Source of the DNA: Chrysomallon squamiferum
Taxonomy: Eukaryota > Mollusca > Gastropoda > Neomphalida > Peltospiridae
NCBI GenBank assembly: GCA_012295275.1
Contig: CM022665.1
Location: 34,218,022-34,282,021, forward strand
Length of the DNA stretch: 64,000 nt
Direction of reading: 5' to 3'
Under the pieces are notes generated by a model, which was given only the letters and a program-made list of their open reading frames with translations, was not told the DNA's origin and searched no databases. Shown in pieces: positions 1 to 11,212 of this stretch. The position numbers and the translations under genes were made by a program. Positions within the stretch are counted from its first letter, which is position 1. Each line of letters starts with the position of its first letter.

Positions 1-174
1 ACAAAATACAACTGCAAACTGCAATGTGACTTCATCGTTTGGATTTCCTTGTGTAACTTTGTTCCTGAATGGATTTTCAAAATTAAGAAAGTAAAATAAC
101 TCATTTAAAATACTAAATTTAATAGATTTATTGTATTATTCATCAAGTATAAATGACAGTATTTTTGTGTTAAG

Positions 175-2497
175 GTGGTGCAGGAATTCTTATTGGACAC
201 CCCTTTGATACTGTGAAAGTAAGTAGAATGTGTTCCGTAACATTTTTCAAAGACATTTTAAACTAAGAATGGGTTCTTCTCGTGTTAAATATAAAATTGT
301 TGCCACCTTTTAATTAATATATTTTGCCTATTTTTGATGATTCTATCCCATCTTGTCGAAGTCATAAATAAATCACTCATCCCATTCACGGTACCCTCAA
401 ATAAGACAATGGACTAGGCCACATGGTCGAGTGTCGTCCCATCCAATCAAATCCCATGTACCGGCCACAGAGGAACAACAAAACAAGTTGAATTTGCGTA
501 TTTGTGTATTTAATATTCAAGCACTATATTCAGGGATACTGTGTTCAGATACACTATCATCATCCTAGTTACGAAGTTCAAGTTTCACGAGGTGTCCAAC
601 TGCATCGAGGTACTGGAGAGGTGTCTTGGCTCCAGCCTGCAACTGTCTCTTGAGACGTCCTAGCCGGTTGTCACATTCCCTGTACATTCGCTTCCTGGGT
701 GGAGCTGCACCTGAATTATTTTGTCCCGCTCTGCCTTCTCGATTCCTTGGATGAGGTCTACAAACTTGTAGATGTTGGGGTGCTGGTGGGGTAGAGCTCT
801 GTTGAGCCTTGAATGGAACCCTTCCAAGTTGTTGTTTGTCCTGGGTCCTGTGGTGGCAGAGTGGTTCCACAAGAGAACAGGAAAGCGGGAGTCATCGTCC
901 ACCCAGTTTGTCACCGTGTAATCGTTCATCTCGACTGCTCTTGGCTTCCAATCAGGCACCCTGGACCTCAGCAATCGGAAGCAGTGGCAGTGCTGCAGCT
1001 CGTCGGATCCACGTCTGCACGTCTGGGTCGTTCTTGTGCAGGATGGCTAGTCCGAGGTCAGCGGTCTTGCGCCACACAGCCTGGCAGAAGTGGAAGAAGC
1101 AGCCTTTCAGCACAGCACGTGGAAAAACCTGCTCAAGAGCCCGGATGGAAGCCATCTCGAAGTCCGTTTGGCATACGGGGACCAAACAATCCATGCACAA
1201 TGTACACTTGGTCCCACAAACCAGGGCAAGAGGAGAAACGTCCATGTAGATCGTCTCGGCCGCCTGTAGATTTCTTACCTGATCATCGGTTGAGAATACC
1301 ACCATTTTGTCAGCATCTCCATCCGTGAACAAGAGGAAGCGCTTCCCATCTTTGTTTGTGTCCAGGGTCCTTGTAGGTCCAGTTCTTCTCTGGAGGCTGG
1401 GAGGACGGGGATGGTGGTTTTACGATAACGGTACAAGGCGCTCTTCACACTGTGGAAGGTAGGCAAGACGGGAACGCGGGCAATCTCATCGTTGTAGATC
1501 TGTTGCATGGTTGCATCGCTTGCGGATGGTGCTCATGAAACGAATGGCAGTCTCGTTATCGGGTGGGTGATCGTGCCCAAAGGAATTGCGAACATAGTCG
1601 CCAACAGTGGTAACTTTCCCCTTGCATGGCCTGTCAACGCACCTCCAGTAAACACTGTCAGCATTCGATCGGTTCTTACTGTACAGATACCCATCAAGTA
1701 AGACCTATGGTTGACCACGAGCAGACTGGACGTATTCCACTTTCCTCAGACCCGCCATACTGATAACTATAGGTACCGTCTTGATCACAGCCTTCTAACC
1801 CAGTTTGAGACAATTCTACTAATTTGCGAATAAGAAGTGTTGACTACTAATTTGCTTTCATGAGTAGGATTCACCGCAATGGATTAATAAACAAAACAAA
1901 CCAGAGAAGACTGGCTAAACAAAACACTGTAAGGCAAGGGAGGATTCACCAATTTGAAAAACAATTAAACATGACACGGGATGCAATTGAAAATGTTAAA
2001 CAAGCTAATGAAGATTTGATCAACAGGCTAAAGAAAACAATGTGAAACAAAGGAAGATTAACCAATTTTCCAAAAAAAGATCGCACAAGATTCGATTGTT
2101 TTTAACTGACAGAGAAGATTGGATTAATAGGCTAAACAAAACAATTTGTGAAACAAAGGAGGATTAACCAATGTTCAAGAAATAAAAGAAACACAAGACA
2201 CAAAACAAATAATACATTTACCGCATTGGATTAGCCCATTCAGCAGCGAGGTAGGGTCAGGTTGTTATTCCTGTATTAATTTCGACAAAATGGGATTCGG
2301 CAAGATGGGACAACACCATTTTTGAAGGCAAAATTAGGATCACACCTCATCGCCAATTTCAAACGAAAAAGATTAACTTGAGCATGTAAATAACTGTTAA
2401 ATTTGTTTTCTAATATAATACAGTTTACTTCTGTTTTACTCTCAGGGATGCCTAGAGCTAGTCTGTTGATTCGTACCTATTTAATAACATACACACA

Positions 2498-2537
<40 letters not shown>

Positions 2538-3270
2538 CTCTCTCTCTTTCTTTCTGTCACTTTGGGGTATTAAAATATTTTATTATCATCTCAACAGTTT
2601 ATTAGTATTAGTTCAAAAAACAAGAGAAGACACATGTTTCCCACTTTAATGTTTTATTATATCTTTGAAATATGCTTGTGACAATATTAACAGGTACAAC
2701 TACAGACACAGGCTGGGAAATTTTCTTACTCTGGGACAGTGGACGCAATGAAAAATGTCAATTCATATGGCTTGGTAAGAGGAGTGGTAACTGAATAGAT
2801 GTCTCAGAAACAAACGAACAAACAAACAAATGATAACAATAATAACAATAATAATAATAATAATAATTAATTGGATTCAGTCAGAACTATAAGGGAGTAT
2901 TCAAAGATGCTGAGTTAAAACGAGTGATAGGGGACGAAAATTAAACATTACGAATACGCTTATTTCACATATTCATTAATCATGTAGACAATGAAACATT
3001 AATTTTAGCTTCAGCAGAATAATGAAAGATATAATATTTATGCTTTTTCTTACAATTGTTTTGTTTGTCACAAAGATTTTAAATATGCGATATGTAGCAT
3101 ACAATATCAATGAGAGTCGTATCGCCACAATTAGAACGTCCTATTTCCTATTAAAAATTATAAACTCGACCAGTGTACAGCAAAATATGATACTAGAGTT
3201 CTGTCCCTTAGCTGCTTTTCTTTCTAAAGTTTTAATTAATTTTTTTTAAAATATTTACCCTGTATAATGT

Positions 3271-3306
<36 letters not shown>

Positions 3307-5563
3307 TAATTTTTAATATTGTATGCTGGATATGGTATTATGAGAGCTCATTATATTAAACTGCTTTAACTCGATTTAATTGGCTTAATGTCTTACTATA
3401 TATTTATTTATTTATTTTAATTAATTTATTTTTTAGTATTATTAAAAAAAATATATATATAATAATAATAAATAAAAATATTTTAATTTCTGCTTTTTAT
3501 GTCATACCTGCTGTCGCTTGTCTGGTGTATTTTAAACATATTTTACTTTGTTCTTTAACTTCAGTTAAATGATATATTATTGTATGCCATGCTTATACCT
3601 CGGAGATGGGAATTTGCACTCATAAAAGAATACAAATGCAGTTTGTTTTTTTACTTGAAAGAAAGTAAGCGATGCATGGATAGGTTTGCCTTCTGTCAAA
3701 CCGTTTGTAAACTCAATTTAAAAAAAATAATAAAATAAAAACTATAAAAGATAAAAAAAAAAATTCATAGTTTTATTTATGATCGATTGATTGATTTTGT
3801 TGTGAGGATAATTGCTGGGTGTTGTTTATTAAAAGTTCTAATAATTTAACTCGTGTGTGTTTGTATTAACATTGTTATAAGACCAATTTTCAAAACTCAC
3901 ATTAAAAAATTATTTTGAAATATGAGTTTAAGGCAACAAGAACGCAGTAAATAAAATTAAATATTCGACTTAGTCTAAAATAATAATGTCTTCATCTGCA
4001 AACATTAAAATCGATCGTGGTGGGGGAAGAAAAGGAACATATTTGTAGCGAGAAATTAGTGTTGAAAGACGTACAACTTTGTTAATACAGTGTCCGTGTT
4101 GAAATATTTATTATATTAGAATTATGTAAAGGGTTTCTAGTCATAACAATTATTCTGTGATAAAGGTTAGAGCATTTTTCACAAATATTCATTGAATCAC
4201 AGCATTCTTCTTATATCAAACGTATTTTTAATTTAGAAAAGAAAGAAAAAGAAAAAAAAAGAAGAAGAAAACCTATATTATATGAACATTAATACTAAAG
4301 AGTTAAGCGAGGAAGAAGACAACAAAATAATTGTGGTATCCTTAATTTCTTTTTTTACCTGTGTTCTACACAGATGCGAGGTACTTTCCGAGGAATGTCA
4401 TGGCCTCTCTTATCATATGGTATTGTCAATGCGGTCTTCTTTGGTGTGTATGGAAATAGTCTAAAGCTTTTGCAGTGGGTGAGAAAAGATGAAGATCGCA
4501 TTTCGAATATGGATATTTTCCTTTCTGGATGCTTGGCAGGGGCCGCCTCAGTCATGTTTGGCTGTCCCATTGACCTCTTTAAGGTCGTTCTTCAGTCCCA
4601 GATCCCACACGAGATTACTTCATCCGGTAAGACGGGTTAAGCAATACGCATGTCTTCCGTATGTTGCCAGTTAGAGGCAAATACAATCGTTCAGATGGCT
4701 AATTCAGGATATTTTATTAATTATTAATTAATTTTTTTTTTTTTTTTTTTTTTCCATCATTTCGCCTACTTTCTTTCATATTAAAATATGGAGTATATCC
4801 CCCAACCCTTTGTATACTAGCATGTTTTACTTACGATCCAACAGTGATATTAAGAAAAAAATAAGTAAAATAAAACATTTTAAAAAGTAAAGAAATCGGG
4901 AAAGTTACACCTGTAACATGAAAATAACGATCAAATAATTTAATATAAAAACATGAAAACAAAAAAACCCACCTTAACAATGCAAATTATATTCACCTTC
5001 AGTTTCAACTTAATTATAATAACAATATATTCTTTGTTAAAAGAAACGCTGAATGATAACTTCTTATTTGATTGTTTATTTTCACAGGTGGGCATGTAAC
5101 ATATCGTGTTGGAAAATTCTATAAAGGACCCTGGGAATGTGCAGTGGACCTGTTTAGAAAGAATGGAATTAGAGGTTGGTACAAAGGCTTGGTCGCAATG
5201 CTCTATCGCGATGTGCCATCATTTGGTCTATACTGTTCTGTGTATGAGTATCTCAGTAGCCAGATGCACAGATACCAATGGACAGATTCAAGAGGAATTA
5301 CTTCAAGTATTGTAGCGGGAGGTTGTGCGGGTATTTCCGCATGGGTCGTAGTAATGCCCCTTGATTTCGTTAAAAGTCGTCTGCAGTCAGACGTTCAAGG
5401 AAAATACAAAGGCATCATAGACTGTTTTAAAAAGAGCGCTGAAAGCGAAGGAATTCGTGTTTTATTCAGGGGAACTCTAATAACGTGTCTGAGAGCATTT
5501 CCAGTAAACGCAACAACATTTTTAGTTTACTCACAAACTCTACAGTATCTCTCCTACCTTTAG
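175..5563 (+). CDS. SLC25 mitochondrial carrier (SLC25A45/47/48 type), copy 1, 5' end outside window
   Basis: Inner-membrane solute carrier; the transported substrate cannot be read from sequence. Exons with matching phases: 175-218, 2694-2774, 4374-4626, 5088-5563 (stop TAG). The visible coding length is 854 nt (~284 residues), close to a whole carrier of about 300, so only the first few residues lie left of the window. The three SLC25 repeats carry their P-x-D/E-x-x-K/R signatures: HPFDTVK (exon 1), CPIDLFK (exon 3) and MPLDFVK (exon 4). FRGMSWPL in exon 3 and RAFPVNATTF near the C-terminus fit the SLC25A45/47/48 subgroup. A MULE transposon sits in the intron after the first visible exon. 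A candidate poly(A) signal AATAAA lies at 5,729. This is the only copy with the HPFDTVK exon and an open frame throughout. Confidence 0.88.
344..2312 (-). mobile_element. Decayed MULE (Mutator-like) DNA transposon, copy 1
   Basis: About 1.97 kb, bounded by imperfect ~17-bp inverted ends: TATCCCATCTTGTCGAAG at 344-361, and its near-complement at 2,295-2,312. A second TCCCAT motif sits just inside the left end and an ATGGGA just inside the right end, so each terminus has two copies. The minus strand encodes remnants of a FLYWCH/MULE transposase. The 3' part (1,860-2,180) is an AT-rich non-coding tail with a ~45-bp internal motif repeated twice (near 2,026 and 2,127). No convincing target-site duplication was found. 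The element lies in a carrier intron, antisense to that gene. Confidence 0.8.
566..1706 (-). pseudogene. FLYWCH zinc-finger / MULE transposase remnant, copy 1
   Basis: Read on the minus strand. A FLYWCH finger (DGYLYSKN, then WRC, C and HDH) spans about 1,705-1,565. A MULE catalytic core follows: first Asp in YMDV near 1,242, second Asp in TDFE near 1,164, GCFFHFCQA, and Glu in NNNLEGFH near 824. The frame is broken near 1,510, 1,350, 960 (also an in-frame TGA in this copy) and again between 870 and 660. The breaks near 1,510, 960 and 870-660 are shared by all three copies, so the element was dead before the segment was amplified. Not expected to make an active transposase. Confidence 0.8.
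2488..2552. repeat. Compound (AC)n(TC)n microsatellite
   Basis: CA-rich tract followed by CT repeats, 140 bp before carrier exon 2. The same tract occurs at about 10,995-11,070 and 19,508-19,560 with different lengths, so it can serve to tell the units apart. Confidence 0.9.
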
Positions 5564-7026
5564 ATTATATTAATCATAGACATATCCTTTAATACTGAGA
5601 TATGCGATATATATATATATATACATACATACATTTTGAATATATTAATTCGTATTTCGTTACTGATCAATTTTTTTTTTTCAAAACTGTTATTAGATTT
5701 AGTTAGGGCATACTCGTTTTAAATAGGTAATAAATATTATTAACATCCACATTAAGTGTTATTTACGGTTGCTGTTTTTGTTCATTAATGATGTGATTAC
5801 CTTCTCAGCCAAATTAATATGCAGTTCTTGAAGGACACTCGCACAAAGCTTTAGACATGTACAAATCCCAACATATAATCAAGGGTTTTCTCTGTATTCA
5901 GTTTAGCACTCAATAAAGTAAAACAAATAAATAAAAAATAATTTAAAAAAGTTACAAAAAGAATAAATTAAGAATTATTATTATTTTTTTGTTTTGTTTA
6001 AACCAACAAAAACCACCTAAAAACAACAACAACAACCCATTGTTATTTGTCTAAAATAACTGGAAGATGCTAAAATATTATTCAGAAATACTAAAATGAG
6101 AAATGTGATGAAGGAATCTCGACATTTTGTTATTAAAATTATTTTATTAGATATCATTTGTGGATTTTTTATTTTTTGTGTGAAAATTGTGTGTTGTGTT
6201 TTATTTTATTTTCATCTCTATTTTTTATTATTATTATTTTTTTTAACCTGATAATTCTGGTTATTTAAATCTTCAATTCTTTATTCAATAAAAAAATTCA
6301 TATGTACTTCTGAGAATCTCTAGAAGCATGTCTTTATGATATCACTGCAAAAATTATGAAACTGCAGTATATCACGCGATCATTATATTTACGGAGTATG
6401 ATATTCAATATTTATAATATTCTAACGAGCAGTTTCAGAAATTATGTTTTGCATATTTGTAGATAAATTTTAAAGTTTTAATATGTACATTATCAAATAG
6501 AAGACGCAAATTAAATAAATAAATTAATAATAATAATAATAACAACAACAATAATAGTAATACAACAGTGTATATTTCCAAATAAGTAATAACTTTATAA
6601 AACAAATCTATCAACGAAAATTGATTCCATTATTTCTGCGGTTTATCTTCACGATACCCATTCTGCTGCAAGTTCAAAAAAAAAAAAAATATATATATAT
6701 ATTTAAATATTCTTCAAAATAGTCAAATTAAAAACATATTGAAAATTATTAACATTGTCATAATCACCGTTTATATTGCTATTATTATTATTATTAAGAC
6801 GTACGAATGATTATTTATAGGCTTTGTAATTAGAAAAACAAGAGGTACAAATAACTACTCGTCTAAATATTTGTCCCGACACGTTTGGCTTTAACCTTTT
6901 TATTTTTTTTATTTTTTTATTTTTTTACGTCGACAATGCACTTCTTGGTTAGGTTTATGAAGTGCAATCGCTTATAATCACAATTAATAAAAACAGTGGT
7001 AATTCAAACGAACAAGTTAAAGTGGC
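5564..7026. other. Convergent intergenic region between carrier copy 1 and LRRC74A tail copy A
   Basis: No coding exon seen. It holds the carrier 3' UTR with AATAAA at 5,729-5,734, AT-rich low-complexity DNA, and on the other strand the presumed 3' UTR of the LRRC74A tail. The same region recurs at 14,072-15,537 in unit B and is absent from unit C. Confidence 0.6.
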
Positions 7027-7192
7027 TTACCTAACATCAACTAAACCTTCTTCATCCAGCATCTCACTGAGTACATTAGTTAGATAGTTAGCTTGTCGTT
7101 CTTTTAGGACGACAGTTAGTGCCTATGGTGATAAAAAACGTAGATGTGTTACTGTAAAATATAGAACTCCCTAAAATTCCTTTCTACTGTAA

Positions 7193-7256
<64 letters not shown>

Positions 7257-7761
7257 TTATTATTTTTATTATTTTTAACCGTACAGAAGTGATCATTATA
7301 ACAGATTCTTAATTTGTTTTTCCTGTAACATACCCACCTCCAAAGATCGGATGAAATCGAAAGGAGTAATCTTAGAACCTGGCACTTTATTTTTAAAATA
7401 ACTGATATAGTCAATGTTCTTATCTCTTAAATAACATTTTATGAAGCATAAGACATTTCCTTTGTTCATTTTATCAGCTGGAATTCCAAATATTACGTCT
7501 GTGTTCGCAGAGATGAAAAACAAATGAAAATACAACATTAAATACACATACATAAAAAGCCTAAATATTAATGAGACAAGACCTATTTTTGAATTTATAT
7601 GGATCTTTGTTTTTATGAAAGTAAATAAACAGACTTTTGTTTATAAGCTATCTCGAAAGACAAAATAATATAATAAAACAAAATAAAATAAATAAAAAAT
7701 AATTAATAAACACAAACATTCGAAAACTTCATCTTTAAAATAAGTTTTATTACTGCTTACA

Positions 7762-7799
<38 letters not shown>

Positions 7800-8347
7800 G
7801 CCCGAATATTTATTTATAATTTTTAGACATGAATGTTATTTTAATACAATTACTTTGTTCATTTTCTGCCTTTCGAAGAGCGAAGTCTCCCTAAAACAAC
7901 GCCATGTTTAATTATAACCGGTCTTGTTTTCAAAAATTCATTTTTCTGTTGAATAAAACTATCATCCACTTCCACGAACTGCACGAATATTGACAGAAAA
8001 CAAAAAAATGATAATAATGATAATAAATAATAAAAAAACAAATTAGGTAAAAAGATAATATTTTAATATAATGTGTTTTAAAAATGTGCCTGTTATACAT
8101 ACGTGTGTATGTATGTATATTTATTCGTGTATTTATTTATGATGACGATTATTATTATTATTATACATTTTTTTCCTAATCTTCTCATTATTGTTTTAAT
8201 ACTGCACGGTCTTTAATAAATAATAACTATTGTAGTTATTTTGCATGTACTTGCCGACATATCCAGTAAACTGACGGCGCTGTTTTCTGTAGAGATTGCT
8301 GTGAGAAGAGCTTTGGCCCCAGCCACTTCCATCGGATTGTGAGCTAT
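7027..8347 (-). pseudogene. Duplicated 3' end of the LRRC74A-like gene (unit A), frameshifted
   Basis: Four minus-strand exons: 8347-8255, 7978-7854, 7498-7338 and 7122-7027 (stop TAA at 7,027-7,029). They encode the last LRR (NPMEVAGAKALLTAI), the post-LRR segment (FIQQKNEF, then VIIKHG), and an EF-hand-like C-terminal region (NVLCFIKCYLRDKN, then LSEMLDEEG). The 7978-7854 exon is 125 nt here but 124 nt in unit B. The extra base (CCC versus CC on the + strand near 7,890) breaks the frame after KHGVVLG. No 5' LRRC74A exons are attached to this copy except through very long splicing from 22,726. A non-functional duplicate tail is the simplest reading. Confidence 0.78.
7194..7252. repeat. (ATT)n microsatellite
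   Basis: Long ATT/TTA tract inside the LRRC74A tail intron. The unit B equivalent (15,708-15,757) is shorter. A second ATT tract at 7,764-7,799 (16,267-16,305 in B) also differs in length. Confidence 0.9.
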
Positions 8348-8859
8348 CTAAATATTAATAACAACAACAATATTAATTTATTTAATCTGATGAAACTCAT
8401 GCTTAAATTAATTTGAAATCTTTAACATTGTATCAAACATTTTGATACAACTTTTCCCCGGATTTTATCTGATGATTTATGTTGACATGATATGCCTATT
8501 TACTACATGTTGCACTGTTTAGAGTTTTAGACAGCTTAATCAATATTTCTATAAGGAGAATCGTCATATCGTTTACAGGTTTTAATTATTATTGCTTTTT
8601 TCTGTTCCAATTTCTTATCATACAGAAAATCAACGAATACAGATAATTTTATAAAATGACTGGAACATTAAAGTGCATCTATTGAGATAAGAATAAATAA
8701 TGTAATAAAATTATTTGTATTTAAAATATGTTATTTTAATGTCTTGAGCGACATGTCATCGACATGTTGTACTCCAGAGGTGTCTCGATTCCTATAACAA
8801 GGCATGACAATAAAATAATAGTTTCACCATTACGTAACTGGATCATGATGTCATTGTTC

Positions 8860-10827
8860 TATTCCATCTTGTCGAAGTTATAATTAAATCTTTAATCCCA
8901 TTCACGGTACCCTCAAATAAGACAATGGACTAGGCCACATGGTCGAGTGTCGTCCCATCCAATCAAATCCCATGTACCGGCCACAGAGGAACAACAAAAC
9001 AAGTTGAATTTGCGTATTTGTGTATTTAATATTCAAGCACTATATTCAGGGATACTGTGTTCAGATACACTATCATCATCCTAGTTACGAAGTTCAAGTT
9101 TCACGAGGTGTCCAACTGCATCGAGGTACTGGAGAGGTGTCTTGGCTCCAGCCTGCAACTGTCTCTTGAGACGTCCTAGCCGGTTGTCACATTCCCTGTA
9201 CACTCGCTTCCTGGGTGGAGCTGCACCTGAATTATTTTGTCCCGCTCTGCCTTCTCGATTCCTTGGATGAGGTCTACAAACTTGTAGATGTTGGGGTGCT
9301 GGTGGGGTAGAGCTCTGTTGAGCCTTGAATGGAACCCTTCCAAGTTGTTGTTTGTCCTGGGTCCTGTGGTGGCAGAGTGGTTCCACAAGAGAACAGGAAA
9401 GCGGGAGTCATCGTCCACCCAGTTTGTCACCGTGTAATCGTTCATCTCGACTGCTCTTGGCTTCCAACCAGGCACCCTGGACCTCAGCAATCGGAAGCAG
9501 TGGCAGTGCTGCAGCTCGTCGGATCCACGTCTGCACGTCTGGGTCGTTCTTGTGCAGGATGGCTAGTCCGAGGTCAGCGGTCTTGCGCCACACAGCCTGG
9601 CAGAAGTGGAAGAAGCAGCCTTTCAGCACAGCACGTGGAAAAACCTGCTCAAGAGCCCGGATGGAAGCCATCTCGAAGTCCGTTTGGCATACGGGGACCA
9701 AACAATCCATGCACAATGTACACTTGGTCCCACAAACCAGGGCAAGAGGAGAACGTCCATGTAGATCGTCTCGGCCGCCTGTAGATTTCTTACCTGATCA
9801 TCGGTTGAGAATACCACCATTTTGTCAGCATCTCCATCCGTGAACAAGAGGAAGCGCTTCCCATCTTTTGTTTGTGTCCAGGGTCCTTGTAGGTCCAGTT
9901 CTTCTCTGGAGGCTGGGAGGACGGGGATGGTGGTTTTACGATAACGGTACAAGGCGCTCTTCACACTGTGGAAGGTAGGCAAGACGGGAACGCGGGCAAT
10001 CTCATCGTTGTAGATCTGTTGCATGGTTGCATCGCTTGCGGATGGTGCTCATGAAACGAATGGCAGTCTCGTTATCGGGTGGGTGATCGTGCCCAAAGGA
10101 ATTGCGAACATAGTCGCCAACAGTGGTAACTTTCCCCTTGCATGGCCTGTCAACGCACCTCCAGTAAACACTGTCAGCATTCGATCGGTTCTTACTGTAC
10201 AGATACCCATCAAGTAAGACCTATGGTTGACCACGAGCAGACTGGACGTATTCCACTTTCCTCAGACCCGCCATACTGATAACTATAGGTACCGTCTTGA
10301 TCACAGCCTTCTAACCCAGTTTGAGACAATTCTACTAATTTGCGAATAAGAAGTGTTGACTACTAATTTGCTTTCATGAGTAGGATTCACCGCAATGGAT
10401 TAATAAACAAAACAAACCAGAGAAGACTGGCTAAACAAAACACTGTAAGGCAAGGGAGGATTCACCAATTTGAAAAACAATTAAACATGACACGGGATGC
10501 AATTGAAAATGTTAAACAAGCTAATGAAGATTTGATCAACAGGCTAAAGAAAACAATGTGAAACAAAGGAAGATTAACCAATTTTCCAAAAAAGATCGCA
10601 CAAGATTCGATTGTTTTTAACTGACAGAGAAGATTGGATTAATAGGCTAAACAAAACAATTTGTGAAACAAAGGAGGATTAACCAATGTTCAAGAAATAA
10701 AAGAAACACAAGACACAAAACAAATAATACATTTACCGCATTGGATTAGCCCATTCAGCAGCGAGGTAGGGTCAGGTTGTTATTCCTGTATTAATTTCGA
10801 CAAAATGGGATTCGGCAAGATGGGACG
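8860..10827 (-). mobile_element. Decayed MULE DNA transposon, copy 2
   Basis: Same element as at 344-2,312, with inverted ends at 8,860 and 10,827. Its terminal ~50 bp (TATTCCATCTTGTCGAAG, then sequence differing from copy 1) matches copy 3, not copy 1, whereas the interior is nearly identical in all three. Relative to copy 1, the frameshift near 1,350 is absent, but a 1-nt deletion near 9,751 breaks the catalytic core after the first Asp. Here it abuts LRRC74A intron sequence on its left. Confidence 0.8.
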
Positions 10828-11012
10828 ACACCATTTTTGAAGGCAAAATTAGGATCACACCTCATCGCCAATTTCAAACGAAAAAGATTAACTTGAGCAT
10901 GTAAATAACTGTTAAATTTGTTTTCTAATATAATACAGTTTACTTCTGTTTTACTCTCAGGGATGCCTAGAGCTAGTCTGTTGATTCGTACCTATTTAAT
11001 AACATACACACA

Positions 11013-11052
<40 letters not shown>

Positions 11053-11212
11053 CTCTCTCTCTCTCTTTCTTTCTGTCACTTTGGGGTATTAAAATATTTT
11101 ATTATCATCTCAACAGTTTATTAGTATTAGTTCAAAAAACAAGAGAAGACACATGTTTCCCACTTTAATGTTTTATTATATCTTTGAAATATGCTTGTGA
11201 CAATATTAACAG

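Larger units (their letters stand above)
341..8856. repeat. Tandem segmental duplication, unit A
   Basis: First of three copies of an ~8.5 kb segment (spacing 8,516 then 8,504 bp measured at the MULE). Contents in order: MULE transposon, carrier exons 2-4, convergent 3' UTR region, last four LRRC74A exons on the - strand, and ~500 bp of LRRC74A intron. Identity to unit B is near-complete apart from homopolymer length changes and a handful of point differences. The left boundary coincides with the MULE terminus: sequence to its left (including a carrier exon at 175-218) is not repeated in the other units. Confidence 0.93.

Noticed and set aside
809-1328. Long + strand open frames over the MULE (also at 9,325-9,843 and 17,829-18,347)
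   Set aside because: They are complements of the minus-strand transposase remnant, which has recognisable FLYWCH and D-D-E motifs; the + strand frames show none.
1860-2045. 61-residue Asn/Lys/Gln-rich ORF repeated in all three units
   Set aside because: Inside the non-coding tail of the MULE, compositionally biased, and without a recognisable domain.
7030-7031. Donor-like GTAAGC at the end of the last LRRC74A exon
   Set aside because: Read through, the frame gives an immediate TAA, and no convincing further exon lies downstream, so it is treated as the terminal exon.
7184-7414. ORF ending in poly-Asn on the minus strand (also 15,695-15,916 and 26,000-26,218)
   Set aside because: The Asn run is a translated ATT microsatellite; only the adjacent LRRC74A exon is real.
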